Assembly (NCBI GenBank): GCA_964418695.1
Contig: CAYQMN010000002.1
Coordinates: 186,001 to 250,000, forward strand
DNA length: 64,000 bases
Source: Prado023 sp964418695
GTDB lineage: Bacteria; Actinomycetota; Actinomycetes; S36-B12; CAIYMF01
Reading direction: 5' to 3'
The position numbers and the translations under genes are program-made. Positions 17,130-26,971 of the stretch are shown here, piece after piece. Under the pieces are notes generated by a model. That model was not told where the DNA came from. It made no database searches and was given only the letters and a program-made list of their open reading frames with translations. Position 1 is the first letter of the stretch. Every line of letters begins with the position of its first letter.

Positions 17130-20100
17130 GTGAGGGCCCAGGCTGGGGGAGCGGTGCCGCAGGTGCTGCTGGACCGTGCGGTCCCGCAGGCGCTGCCGGC
17201 GCCGATGCTGGACGACCAGCAGCGGCGTGTGGTCGCGCATCGAGGCGGGCACCTGCTGGTGCTCGCCGGCCCGGGCACCGGCAAGACCACGACGCTGGCC
17301 GAGGCGATCGTGGCGCGGCTGACCCAAGGGCCCGACCAGCTGCCGGCGGAGTCCGTGCTGGCCCTCACGTTCGGTCGCCGGGCGGCCGGTGAGCTGCTGG
17401 AGCGGATCGGCCGGCGGATCGGCGGGGCGGCGCTGCCGGTGGTCAGCACGTTCCACTCCTTCGCCTACGGGGTGCTGCGCGAGTTCGCCAGCCCCGAGGA
17501 CTTCCGCGCGCCGCCGCGCCTGCTCACAGCCGCCGAGCAGGACGCCCGCCTGCGTGAGCTGCTGGGCCACTCGGTGCGCGAGGGCCGGCTGGAATGGCCG
17601 GCGAGCCTGTCCGCCGCGGTGGGCACCCTGGGCATCGCCGAGCAGGTGCGCTCGCTGCTGGGGCGGGCGCGCAGCCTCGGCCTGGACCCCGAGCAGCTCA
17701 GCGCGTTCGGTCGCCGCGAGGGCATCCCGGTGTGGGCCGCGGTGGGGACGTTCCTCGACGAGTACCTCGACACGCTCGGCTTCGAAGGCGCGCTGGACTA
17801 CGGCGAGCTGATCGCCCGGGCCGTCGCGCTGGCCGCCGACGAGCGGCGCGGCCGTCACCTGCGCGAGCGCTACCGGCTGATCGTCGTCGACGAGTACCAA
17901 GACACCGACCCCGGCCAGGTGCGTCTCGTGGCCGAGCTGGCGCGCGGCGGCGCGCAGGTGATCGCGGTCGGCGACCCCGACCAGGCCATCTATGGGTTCC
18001 GCGGGGCGGACGTGCAGGGCATCGTGCGCTTCCCCGAGGAGTTCGCCGACCCGGTGACCCGGCGACCGGCCGCGATCGAGGTGCTGCGGACCACGCGGCG
18101 GTTCCCCGAGCCGATCGCCCGGGCCGCCCAGTCTGTCCTCTCCTCGGTGCCGATCGCCGAGCTGCCCGCCGCCGTCGTGCGCGCGCATCGGTCGCCGGCC
18201 GCCCGGCCGGGCCCGGCTCGGATCGAGGCCTTGACGTTTCCGAGCTCGCTGGCCCAGGCCCAGGGCATCGCCGAGCTGGTGCTGGCCGCGCACGCCGGCA
18301 GTGCGGGCCAACCCGGCCTGGACTGGTCGCAGATCGCGGTGCTGGTCCGCAACCCGGCGCTGGCGGCAGCCGAGCTGGCCAGGTCGCTGCGGTCGGCCGG
18401 CGTCCCGGTGTGGCTGCCTCCCGACGAGCTCGCCCTGGCCGACGAGCCGGCGGTGGTGACGCTCGCGGCGGTCCTCGAGCTGGCCCTGGACCCGGCCGGA
18501 CAGCCGGCCAGAACCGGGCGCGAGCTGCTGGCCGGCCCGCTCGGCCGGGTCCCCCCGGTCGCCATCCGGCGGCTCGCTCGCGCGGTGCGGGTGGCGGCGC
18601 AGGCGGAGGAGAGGGGCTCGGCGGGCGAGCCGGAGGAGGGGGCGGGCTCGCCCGGAGTGGGGCCGAGTCGGCCAGGCAGTGCCGATGCGCTGCTGACCGC
18701 TGCCCTCGCGGAGGGTGTGCTGCCCGATGGCGCCGCCCTGCCACCCGGGGCGGTCGCGGGCTTCCGCCGGGTTTCGCGTGTGGTCGCTGCGGCGCGCTCG
18801 GCGGCCGAGGCGGACCTCATGGTCTCCGAGATCCTGTGGGCGGCCTGGTCGGCCACGGACTGGCCCGACCGGCTGCGGGCCGCCTCGTTCGGCGGCGGCG
18901 GGCCGGGGCTGCGTGCCGACCGGAACCTGGACGCCATCCTTCGGCTGTTCGAGCTCGCGCATCGACTGCCTCCGCAGCGCACCGGCCGGGTCGGCATCCG
19001 CGCGTTCCTCAGCGAGCTGCGCGACCTGCGGCTGCCCCAGGACCTGCGCACCACCGACCAGAGCGCGCGTGCGGGCGTCCGGCTGCTGTCGGCGCATCGC
19101 GCCAAGGGGCTGGAGTGGTCGATGGTCGTCGTCGCCGGCGTCCAGGAGGGGATGTGGCCGGATCTGCGCCTGCGCTCGGACCTGCTGCACGTCGACGAGC
19201 TGGGCCGCGACGGGCGCCTGCCCCAGCGCACGCATCCGCAGATCCTCGCCGAGGAGCGACGGCTGATGTACGTGGCGTGCACCCGGGCTCGATCCGCGCT
19301 GGTCGTGACCGCGGTCGCCGAGCCCTACGAGGGGGGTGCGCAGCCGTCGCGGTTCGTGGCCGAGCTCGGCGTCCCGGTGCGCGCGGCTGCCGTGCGCCGG
19401 GCGGCGCCGATGGCGGTTCCCGGGCTGATCCGGTCCCTGCGCGAGGCGGCCTGCGCACCGGTCGTCCGGCTGCCCGACGGCTCGCCGGACCCGCAGGTCG
19501 AGGAGCTGCGCACGGCCGCGACCGTCCGGCTCGCGGCGCTCGCGGCGCTCGCGGAGGCGCCCAACGCGGAGGCGCTCCGCGCGGAGACCTCCGGCGCGAA
19601 GTCCTCCCGTGCGGAGACCACGCGCGCGGAAGCCCTGGGGGTGGGGCCCGGCCAGACGCTGCTGGCCGCCGCCCACCCTGATCGGTGGTGGGGGGTCCGG
19701 GCGCTGACGTCGGGCGCAGGCGCTGGCGCTGGCGAGGGCGCACCCCCGGCCCCGGAGTCGTCCGTGGCGCGCGAGCCGTCTGTGCCGGGCGCTGGCGAGC
19801 AGCTCGATCTGTTCGCCGATCCCGGTCCCGGTCCCGGTCCTGCTCCGCCTGTCTGGCTCTCGCCCTCGGCCATCGAGTCGCTGCGGCACTGCCCGTTGCG
19901 CTGGTTCCTGGATCGCCGACTGGGGGCGAGCGCCCCCGCGGGTCCCAACGCCACGCTCGGGCTGCTCGTCCACGCGATCGCCCAGGCCATCGTCGAGGGT
20001 GAGGTGCCGGCCGACGAGCGGGCCATCAGCCCGTTCGTCGACCAGATCTGGGAGCGGATGGGCTTCCCGGCTCGCTACCAGTCGAGTCACGAGCGCCAGC

Positions 20101-20759
20101 GCGTGCGGGCGATGGTGGCGACGCTGGTCCGGTGGCACCTGGCCAGCGACCGTCGAGCGGTGCTGGCCGAGGCGAGCTTCGAGCTGTCCAGGGAGTCCTC
20201 GACCGGTCCGGTGCGGGTCAGCGGCAGCATCGACCGGGTCGACGTCACGCCCGAGGGCTCCATCGTGCTGGTCGACTTCAAGACCGGCCGCAGCGCAGCC
20301 AGCGCGAGTGCGGCCGCCGAGAACCCGCAGCTGGGCGTCTACCAGCTGGCCGTTCGCGAGGGGGCGGTCCAGGTCTCGGGCGAGGGGCTCGGCGAGGCAT
20401 CGAGGGAGGTCACGGAGCTGGTGTCGGGCCAGGCGTTGGTCGTGGCGGGGAGCCAGGCGACGCGGGAGGACGGTGAGCCCGTCAAGGGGGTGGCCGGTCG
20501 GCCCCGGCTGGGCGGCGCGGAGCTGGTGCACGTCGGCGACTCCTACGTCAGCGGGCTGCCCAAGGTCCGCCAGCAGGCGCCGCTGCCCGACGGCCGTGCC
20601 TGGATCGAGGACGTGATCGACGACGCCGCCCGGCTCGCGCGCGGTCCGAGCTACCCCGCTCGACCCAGCTCACGGTGCAACACCTGCACCTTCGTCCCGC
20701 TCTGTCCGGCGAAGGTGCAGACCGGTGGGGCCGGAGCGGCCGACGGGAGCCGGTCATGA
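17130..20759 (+). CDS. adnA: AdnA-like subunit of helicase-nuclease for double-strand break repair
   Basis: 1209 residues from GTG 17130, with GGGGAGGG upstream. UvrD-type helicase motifs: AGPGTGKT (46-53), VVDEYQDTDPGQ, DPDQAIYGFRGAD, SAHRAKGLEWSM and EERRLMYVACTRAR. At the C-terminus is a RecB-type nuclease (VDFKTGR, D1049 and K1051) plus a Cys set likely to hold an Fe-S cluster (C921 in LRHCPL, then C1183, C1186, C1192). In mycobacteria AdnA and AdnB form a heterodimeric motor-nuclease that resects DNA ends, and AdnA carries the Fe-S module, as here. The stop overlaps the adnB start by 4 bp. Confidence 0.93.
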   Translation: MRAQAGGAVPQVLLDRAVPQALPAPMLDDQQRRVVAHRGGHLLVLAGPGTGKTTTLAEAIVARLTQGPDQLPAESVLALTFGRRAAGELLERIGRRIGGAALPVVSTFHSFAYGVLREFASPEDFRAPPRLLTAAEQDARLRELLGHSVREGRLEWPASLSAAVGTLGIAEQVRSLLGRARSLGLDPEQLSAFGRREGIPVWAAVGTFLDEYLDTLGFEGALDYGELIARAVALAADERRGRHLRERYRLIVVDEYQDTDPGQVRLVAELARGGAQVIAVGDPDQAIYGFRGADVQGIVRFPEEFADPVTRRPAAIEVLRTTRRFPEPIARAAQSVLSSVPIAELPAAVVRAHRSPAARPGPARIEALTFPSSLAQAQGIAELVLAAHAGSAGQPGLDWSQIAVLVRNPALAAAELARSLRSAGVPVWLPPDELALADEPAVVTLAAVLELALDPAGQPARTGRELLAGPLGRVPPVAIRRLARAVRVAAQAEERGSAGEPEEGAGSPGVGPSRPGSADALLTAALAEGVLPDGAALPPGAVAGFRRVSRVVAAARSAAEADLMVSEILWAAWSATDWPDRLRAASFGGGGPGLRADRNLDAILRLFELAHRLPPQRTGRVGIRAFLSELRDLRLPQDLRTTDQSARAGVRLLSAHRAKGLEWSMVVVAGVQEGMWPDLRLRSDLLHVDELGRDGRLPQRTHPQILAEERRLMYVACTRARSALVVTAVAEPYEGGAQPSRFVAELGVPVRAAAVRRAAPMAVPGLIRSLREAACAPVVRLPDGSPDPQVEELRTAATVRLAALAALAEAPNAEALRAETSGAKSSRAETTRAEALGVGPGQTLLAAAHPDRWWGVRALTSGAGAGAGEGAPPAPESSVAREPSVPGAGEQLDLFADPGPGPGPAPPVWLSPSAIESLRHCPLRWFLDRRLGASAPAGPNATLGLLVHAIAQAIVEGEVPADERAISPFVDQIWERMGFPARYQSSHERQRVRAMVATLVRWHLASDRRAVLAEASFELSRESSTGPVRVSGSIDRVDVTPEGSIVLVDFKTGRSAASASAAAENPQLGVYQLAVREGAVQVSGEGLGEASREVTELVSGQALVVAGSQATREDGEPVKGVAGRPRLGGAELVHVGDSYVSGLPKVRQQAPLPDGRAWIEDVIDDAARLARGPSYPARPSSRCNTCTFVPLCPAKVQTGGAGAADGSRS

Positions 20760-23700
20760 CGCCTCCGTCGGTCGGCGGTCCGGCGGTGGCGCCGATGACC
20801 CGCGACGAGCTGGACGTGCTGCTCGCGCGATGCCTGGACGCGCCGGGCCTGCGGGTGACCGACGAGCAGTGGGAGTGCATCAGCGCGCCCATGGAGCCTT
20901 TCGTGATCGTCGCCGGCGCCGGGACGGGCAAGACGTTCGTGATGGCTGCCCGCGTGCTGTGGCTGGTCGCCGGCGGGTTCGTCGAGCCGCACGAGGTGCT
21001 CGGCCTCACGTTCACCAACAAGGCGGCGGCCCAGCTGGCCACCCGGGTGGGCCGGCTGCTGACCGGATGGCGGCAGGCTCGGCCCGCAGCCAGGCTGACC
21101 CTGGCCGGCGAGGGGCTGGGCGAGCCGACCATCACCACGTACCACTCGTTCGCCGCGCGGATCCTCGAGGAGCAGGGGCTGCGCATCGGGGTCGAGCCGG
21201 GGGCGCGGCTGCTGTCCCGGGGTGCGGTGGCCGAGCTGGCGATGGATCTGGTCCGGCGGGCCGACGATCAGCAGCTCGCGGTGAACGCCAGCTACGCGCC
21301 CAGCGGGCTGGCCACGAGGGTGATGGACCTGGACGCCAACCTCGCGGAGCAGGCGATCAGCACCGACGTCCTGCGGGCCCACGACCGGAGCGTGATCGAG
21401 CTGATCCGCGGCCTGGCGCGCGTGCCCCAGGCCGTGGTGGACATCAGCCACACCGCTCAGCGCCGGATCGAGCTGTCCGCGCTGGTGGACGACCTGCGCG
21501 GCCGGCGCGAGGAGGTCGGCGGGCTGGACTTCACCGACCACATGCGCCGGTGCCTGGAGCTGGTGACCACCTCCGACGAGCTGGTGGCGATCCTGCGCTC
21601 GCACCATCGCGTCGTGCTGCTCGACGAGTACCAGGACACCTCGATCACGCAGCGGATGATCCTGTCCACCCTCTTCGCCGGGTCGGCTGTGACCGCGGTC
21701 GGCGACCCGCTGCAGGCGATCTACGGCTGGCGAAGCGCGTCGGTGGCCAACATCGCGGCGTTCGGCGCCCACTTCGGCGCGACCCGCCGCCAGGTCCTCT
21801 CGGTGAACCGGCGTTCGGGCGAGCCGATCCTGGCCGCGGCCAACCTGGTCGCCGCCGACCTGCGCGCGGCGCATCCCGAGGTTGCCCCCCTACGCGCGCC
21901 GGCGCCCCGCGGGGCGACCCTGCGCACCGCCCTGCTGGAGACGATCGCCGACGAGTCCGCGTGGATCGTCGACCAGATCGCCGCGGAGGTGGAGTCCGGT
22001 CGTCCGCCGGACGAGATCGCCCTGCTCGCCCGGACGAACGAGTCGCTGGTGCCGCTGCACGCCGCGCTGCTGGCCCGCGGGATTCCGGCCAGCATCAGCG
22101 GGAGCGCGGCGCTGATCGCCAGCCCGTACGCCCGCGAGGTGCTGGCCACGCTGCGGGTGCTGGAGGACCCGACGGACAACACGTCGATGGCCACCCTGCT
22201 GGCTGGTCCGCGCTGCCGCCTCGGGTCCGCGGACCTGCAGGTCCTCGGCCGCCGCGCCACCGAGCTGGCGGGCACGGCTGGCCGCCGCCGCGGGGAGGGC
22301 GCCGACCGACCGCGGCTGCGGGAGGTCCTGGCCGAGTCGGTGGTCCTGCCCGACCCGGTCGAGCGGCCCAGCCTGCTGGAGGCTGCTGCCGACCCCGGGC
22401 CGGCCCTCGGCGACGAGACGCGCTCGCGGCTCGCAGCCCTGGTCGGCGAGCTCGGGATGCTGCACCGCCGTGTCGGGGACCCGCTGCCGGACCTGGTGGA
22501 CGCGGTGGTGGAGATCCTCGACGTCCCGGTGGAGGCGCAGCTGGCCGCGGGTCCGCCCACCGTTCTCGGGGAGAACGGGATGTCAGGTGGTCCGGCCCCG
22601 AGCGGCCCAGCCCCGCGCGGCGCAGCCCCGGGCGGTCCGGCCTTGATTGGTGCGGCCCTGAACGGTGCGGCTCTGAACGGACCACGGGTCGCCCGGCCAC
22701 CGGACGCGGCGCTGGCCGGGCTGCTCCAGCTGGTCGCCGGCTTCCGCGACGCACAGGGGGCCGTCGGGCTCGGCGCGTTCCTCGCCCATCTGGACGTGGC
22801 CGAGCAGGCAGGCGACGTGCCCAGCTTCGAGCTGCCGGCGCTGCCCGGCACCGTCCAGCTGATGACGGTGCACAAGGCCAAGGGCCTGGAGTTCCCGGTC
22901 GTGGTCCTGCCGCACCTGTGCCAGACCGTGTTCCCCGCCACCAAGGGCACGGAGCGCTGGACGACCAACCCGCAAGTGGTGCCGGTCGAGCTGCGCGACG
23001 ACCGCCACGTGCTGCCCACCCTCACCGGGTACGACACCAAGGCGCGCAACTCCTACGCCGCGCAGTGCCGCGCCCACGATCGGTCGGGCGACGATCGGCT
23101 GGCCTATGTGGCCGTGACCCGGGCCGAGGAGCTCCTGATCGCGTCCGGGCACTGGTGGGGTCCGGCACAGAAGAAGCCGCGGGGTCCCTCGGCCTATCTG
23201 GCGGCGCTGCGTGAGCAGGAGCTCGCCGAGCTCGGCCCCGAGGGCCAGCCGTCCGAGCCCTGGGCGCCCCGGCCCGAGGCGGTGCAGGGGGCGGGCGACG
23301 AGTCGGGCGAGGGATCGGGCGAGGCGGCCACCAACCCCATGCTCGACCTGGTGGTCGAGGTGCCCTGGCCCGTGCCCGACCTGCCGTCCGAGCACGCCGT
23401 CGCCCGGGCGGCGCAAGCCGTGCGCGCCCTGCTGGCGTCCGGGGAGGTGGGCGTGCCCTGGCGGCTGCCCGCCGCCGAACCAGGGGACCCGGTCGAAACG
23501 ACTGTCCCGGCCCCCGCGACTGACCCGGCAGATCCGACTGACCCGGCAGATCCGCCACGTCCGGCGGTGTCGGCTGAACCGGCTGAACCGATCCAGCCGG
23601 CCCATGCGGGGCGTCTGGCAGCGTCGGCTGGATCGGCTGAGCACATCGATCCGGCCGATCCGGTGCAGAGTCTGATCGCCGGCTGGGACCGCGCGATCCG

Positions 23701-24349
23701 GGCACTGCTGACCCGGGCCGAGCAGGCGCGGCAGCGCACTCGGGTCGTGACCCTGCCCGACCACCTCTCGGCCTCGGCGGCGATGGCCCTGACCGCCGAT
23801 CCCGCCGGGTTCGCCGCGGACCTGGCCCGCCCGATGCCTCGGCCGCGCAGTCCGCACGCCGACCTGGGCACCGCGTTCCACGCCTGGGTCGAGACCCGTC
23901 TGGGCATCCAGCCGCTCATCACCGACGACGACCTGCCCGGGGCTGCCGACGAGGGGGTGGGCAGCCTGGCCGACCTGGCCGAGCTGCAGGCCGCTTTCGA
24001 GCGGCTGCCGCACGCCGACTGGGCGCCGGTCGGGCTGGAGGTGCCGTTCGCGCTGCCCGTAGGCGGCCGGGTCCTGCAGGGCCGCATCGACGCGGTCTTC
24101 CCGGCACCCCCGGGTGCCCCGGCGGGCCGGCGGTTCGAGGTGGTCGACTGGAAGACCTCGGCGCGCGACGTGGCCGACCCGCTGCAGCTGGCGATCTACC
24201 GGCTGGCCTGGGCCCAGCGGGTCGGCATCCCGGTCGAGCAGGTAGGGGCGTCGTTCGTCTTCGTCCGATCCGGCCAGGTGGTCGCGCCGGCCGGGCTGCC
24301 CGACCTCGACGAGCTGGCCGCGATCCTGGCCGGAGATCGCCAGGCGTGA
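20756..24349 (+). CDS. adnB: AdnB-like subunit of helicase-nuclease
   Basis: 1197 residues from ATG 20756, overlapping the adnA stop. Helicase motifs: AGAGTGKT (53-60), VLLDEYQDTSITQ, DPLQAIYGWRSAS, VNRRSGEPI, TVHKAKGLEFPVVVLP and DRLAYVAVTRAEEL. C-terminal RecB-like nuclease motif VVDWKTSA (D1131, K1133). No terminal Cys cluster is seen, which fits AdnB rather than AdnA. Two low-complexity insertions are seen: a Gly/Ala/Pro segment near residues 610-640 and an Asp/Pro/Ala repeat near 920-960. These look like linker expansions. Confidence 0.92.
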   Translation: MTPPSVGGPAVAPMTRDELDVLLARCLDAPGLRVTDEQWECISAPMEPFVIVAGAGTGKTFVMAARVLWLVAGGFVEPHEVLGLTFTNKAAAQLATRVGRLLTGWRQARPAARLTLAGEGLGEPTITTYHSFAARILEEQGLRIGVEPGARLLSRGAVAELAMDLVRRADDQQLAVNASYAPSGLATRVMDLDANLAEQAISTDVLRAHDRSVIELIRGLARVPQAVVDISHTAQRRIELSALVDDLRGRREEVGGLDFTDHMRRCLELVTTSDELVAILRSHHRVVLLDEYQDTSITQRMILSTLFAGSAVTAVGDPLQAIYGWRSASVANIAAFGAHFGATRRQVLSVNRRSGEPILAAANLVAADLRAAHPEVAPLRAPAPRGATLRTALLETIADESAWIVDQIAAEVESGRPPDEIALLARTNESLVPLHAALLARGIPASISGSAALIASPYAREVLATLRVLEDPTDNTSMATLLAGPRCRLGSADLQVLGRRATELAGTAGRRRGEGADRPRLREVLAESVVLPDPVERPSLLEAAADPGPALGDETRSRLAALVGELGMLHRRVGDPLPDLVDAVVEILDVPVEAQLAAGPPTVLGENGMSGGPAPSGPAPRGAAPGGPALIGAALNGAALNGPRVARPPDAALAGLLQLVAGFRDAQGAVGLGAFLAHLDVAEQAGDVPSFELPALPGTVQLMTVHKAKGLEFPVVVLPHLCQTVFPATKGTERWTTNPQVVPVELRDDRHVLPTLTGYDTKARNSYAAQCRAHDRSGDDRLAYVAVTRAEELLIASGHWWGPAQKKPRGPSAYLAALREQELAELGPEGQPSEPWAPRPEAVQGAGDESGEGSGEAATNPMLDLVVEVPWPVPDLPSEHAVARAAQAVRALLASGEVGVPWRLPAAEPGDPVETTVPAPATDPADPTDPADPPRPAVSAEPAEPIQPAHAGRLAASAGSAEHIDPADPVQSLIAGWDRAIRALLTRAEQARQRTRVVTLPDHLSASAAMALTADPAGFAADLARPMPRPRSPHADLGTAFHAWVETRLGIQPLITDDDLPGAADEGVGSLADLAELQAAFERLPHADWAPVGLEVPFALPVGGRVLQGRIDAVFPAPPGAPAGRRFEVVDWKTSARDVADPLQLAIYRLAWAQRVGIPVEQVGASFVFVRSGQVVAPAGLPDLDELAAILAGDRQA

Positions 24350-24502
24350 CGTGCTCTCGGGTCGAGGAGGTCACGACAGACCCGCGCAGACGAGAAGGGG
24401 CCTATCCGGATCGGCGCCGAGGACTGCCGCGGGCTGCAACCACGCCCCGCGAAGGCGAGGCAGGCGCGATCCTCGCCGCAGAGCCGCCCGATGCGTGAGC
24501 GG

Positions 24503-25618
24503 TCAGGGGTCGGGGAAGTCCACGACCACCGCGCAGTGGTCGCTCACGGCCAGCGGCAGCACGCGGGCCGACTCTCGGGCGTGGTCGAGGGCGGCCGGGG
24601 TCCAGCCGTCGGCCAGGACGTGGTCGAACTGGATGCGCGGCCGGCCCACCGGGTAGGTCGGCGTGCGGACCACCTGCTGCCAGCCGGTGCTCAGCCGTGG
24701 GATCCCCCCGGGGAGATTGAAGTCGCCCATGAGGACCAGCGGTCGCGGCTGACCGCCGAGGAACGCGCGCAGCTCGCGGAGCTGGCGGGCGTTGGTGCCG
24801 GGCACGAACGACAGGTGCGCGGTCGCCACGGTGACGTCCGCGCGCGGCAGCTCGACGATCGCCGAGACGGCGGATCGCGGCTCGTCGGGCACCCGGAACG
24901 ACGCGCCGCGGCCCTCGCTGGCCGGGGCCCGCAGGGGCAGGGAGACCGGCGCGGGCGGGAACCGCCGGACCCGCCACTGCCGGACCGGGAACCGGCTGAT
25001 CAGGGCGATGCCGTAGCGGGGCGACCGCCCAGCCTTCGATCGCGGCATCGGCGGCTCCGGATCGTCCCCGGGCAGGTCGTCGGCCTCGGTCGCCGGCACC
25101 CACGCCGCGCCCTCGGTCACGATCCCCGGAGTCCCGCGGACGCTCGGCACGAACCGCCAGTGCTTGGCCTTGAGTGCCTCGGCGACCAGCCGCGCCTGGT
25201 CGACCCCGCCCGTGCGCTCCTGGTAGCGGTCGACCTCCTGCAGGGCCAGGACGTCGATCGGTCCGTCGGCGAGCAGCTCGTCCACGGCGCGCAGCAGGTC
25301 CGAGGGGTCCAGGACGGGCGGCGACCAGACGGTGCGCTCGGTCGCCTCCACCCCGGACAGGGCCAAGTCGGCCTGGAGGTCGTCGTCGTTGATCTGCGCG
25401 TGCCGGTCGCCGCCAACACCCTCTCGCCGGTCACCGCCGGCCTCGGCTGAACGGTCGCCGACCGGTGCTTGCCGATCGCCGGCCGTTCCACCGCCCATCC
25501 CGCCGCCCGGAACCCTGCCGGGCCCGGCCTGACCCTCGACCGCGCCGGCGTCGGCCAGCGATGGGGCCTGATCGCGCAGCGGCACCCCGTGCAGGAGATT
25601 GAGGGTGGCCACGCGCAC
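24503..25618 (-). CDS. Endonuclease/exonuclease/phosphatase family protein
   Basis: 371 residues from GTG 25618 (GTGs at 25624 and 25612 are alternatives in frame). Motifs of the EEP superfamily: VATLNLLHG at the N-terminus, DVLALQEVDR (catalytic Glu), GDFNLPG, and SDHCAVVVDF (Asp-His at the end). The family hydrolyses phosphodiesters in nucleic acids, lipids or nucleotides; the substrate is not predictable. A Gly/Asp-rich insertion (about residues 20-75) separates the first motif from the rest. Divergent from nudC with about 90 bp between starts. Confidence 0.85.
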   Translation of the reverse strand: MRVATLNLLHGVPLRDQAPSLADAGAVEGQAGPGRVPGGGMGGGTAGDRQAPVGDRSAEAGGDRREGVGGDRHAQINDDDLQADLALSGVEATERTVWSPPVLDPSDLLRAVDELLADGPIDVLALQEVDRYQERTGGVDQARLVAEALKAKHWRFVPSVRGTPGIVTEGAAWVPATEADDLPGDDPEPPMPRSKAGRSPRYGIALISRFPVRQWRVRRFPPAPVSLPLRAPASEGRGASFRVPDEPRSAVSAIVELPRADVTVATAHLSFVPGTNARQLRELRAFLGGQPRPLVLMGDFNLPGGIPRLSTGWQQVVRTPTYPVGRPRIQFDHVLADGWTPAALDHARESARVLPLAVSDHCAVVVDFPDP

Positions 25619-25707
25619 CCGCACAGACTGGCACAGCAAGCAAAGAGCCACCGGCTGGCAGGCGCAGGCGCCGCGCCGGTCGCGACGGCTCGGCCTACCG
25701 TGTGCCC

Positions 25708-26727
25708 ATGTCCACGACCGCCGGAGCCGACGCGTCCGCTGGCCGGGGCGATGGGTCCGCGGGCCTGCGCTCCCCGGCCCCGGTCCCGGCCCTGGTGCCC
25801 CGCTCGGCGCCTCCGTGGGCTCGCCTGGATCTGGCACTGGGCTGGTCCCAGGTCGACCGCCGTGGGCTCCTGCGCTCCCACGGCTGGCCGGCGCTGCCGA
25901 CCCCCGCCCGAGCCTTCCTGCTCGACGAGCGCGGCGAGCTGGCGGTGCAGCTCGGCGATGACGGCTCGGTGACGCTGGCGGTGGTGGACCTGCCGCCCCC
26001 GACCGAGTCCGCGCTGTTCCTGGGGGTCGACGCGGCGGGCGTCTCGGTGTGCGCGCTGGTGGTGGCCCACGACGACCCCCTGGTGCCCCGGACTGCCTCG
26101 TGGGCGGGCATGCGCGGCGTCGGGGCGCGGCTCGATCCCAGCGAGTGGGGGATGGTCGGCGAGGCGCTGGCCCTGGTCAACTGGCACCGCACGCACGCGC
26201 ACTGTCCGCGCTGCGGGGCGCTCAGCGAGTCCGCGGGGCTGGGCTGGTGGCGGGTCTGCCCGGCCGACGGCACCCAGCACTTCCCCCGCACGGACCCGGC
26301 CATCATCGCCGTGGTGGTCGACGAGGCGGGCAACGCCCTGCTAGGCCGCCAGGCCCGCTGGCCCTCCGGGGCGTTCTCGACGCTGGCCGGATTCGTGGAG
26401 GCGGGAGAGTCGGCCGAGGCGGCGGTCGAGCGCGAGATCGGCGAGGAGGTCGGGCTGGCGGTGACGCAGATCGACTATGTGGCCAGCCAGCCCTGGCCGT
26501 TCCCGAGCTCGCTGATGCTGGGCTTCTCGGTGCGGGTGGACGGGGTGCGGCCGCACTTCGACGTCGACGGCCAGGAGATCGCCGAGGCGCGCTGGATCAG
26601 CCGAAGCGAGCTGCCGGTGCTCGGCGATGCGCGCGAGGTGCGCCTGCCCGGTCACCAGTCCATCGCCCACCACCTCATCCGAGGCTGGTACGGCGAGCCG
26701 ATCCCGTCCGCGTGGTGCCGTTGGTGA
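25708..26727 (+). CDS. nudC: NADH pyrophosphatase / NAD-RNA decapping hydrolase NudC
   Basis: 339 residues from ATG 25708 (GTG 25702 also possible). It has the HCPRCG zinc site half, with the second pair degenerate (WWRVCPADG retains one Cys), then the Nudix box GFVEAGES...REIGEEVGL, then SQPWPFPSSLM, the SQPWPFPxS signature that distinguishes NudC from other Nudix enzymes. NudC cleaves NADH to NMNH and AMP and removes NAD caps from RNA. In actinobacteria nudC commonly neighbours uvrD2, as here. Confidence 0.94.
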   Translation: MSTTAGADASAGRGDGSAGLRSPAPVPALVPRSAPPWARLDLALGWSQVDRRGLLRSHGWPALPTPARAFLLDERGELAVQLGDDGSVTLAVVDLPPPTESALFLGVDAAGVSVCALVVAHDDPLVPRTASWAGMRGVGARLDPSEWGMVGEALALVNWHRTHAHCPRCGALSESAGLGWWRVCPADGTQHFPRTDPAIIAVVVDEAGNALLGRQARWPSGAFSTLAGFVEAGESAEAAVEREIGEEVGLAVTQIDYVASQPWPFPSSLMLGFSVRVDGVRPHFDVDGQEIAEARWISRSELPVLGDAREVRLPGHQSIAHHLIRGWYGEPIPSAWCRW

Positions 26728-26769
26728 GGCGCTCACCCGTGTAGGTCCGCCCCCACAGGAGGGTGCGGT

Positions 26770-26878
26770 GCCGGAGTCCGTCGTGCCCCGGACCGGACTG
26801 CGGCCTGACCGGAGATCCTCGACCGGGAGATCCAGTGCGGGGCCGGAGTCCGTCGTGCCCCCGGACCGGGCTGCGGCC
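26770..26878. repeat. Two near-identical direct repeats upstream of uvrD2
   Basis: 26770-26805 and 26842-26878 share GCCGGAGTCCGTCGTGCCCC followed by GGACCGG(A/G)CTGCGGCC, with one inserted C. They lie in the 244-bp gap between nudC and uvrD2, which holds no other gene I can see. Confidence 0.8.
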
Positions 26879-26971
26879 GAGTGACCCGTTCCGGCGGGCG
26901 CCGGCGTTGCCCGCAAGCCCGTCGTCCACCACCGGGTTCCGATGTCAGCCTCGGCTGGGAGAATCCCCGGC

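Noticed and set aside
17085..20531. Very long open frame on the reverse strand of adnA (about 1148 codons)
   Set aside because: It is the antisense shadow of a high-GC gene: Arg/Gly/Pro-rich, no start signal, no known motifs, while the forward frame has full helicase-nuclease motifs.
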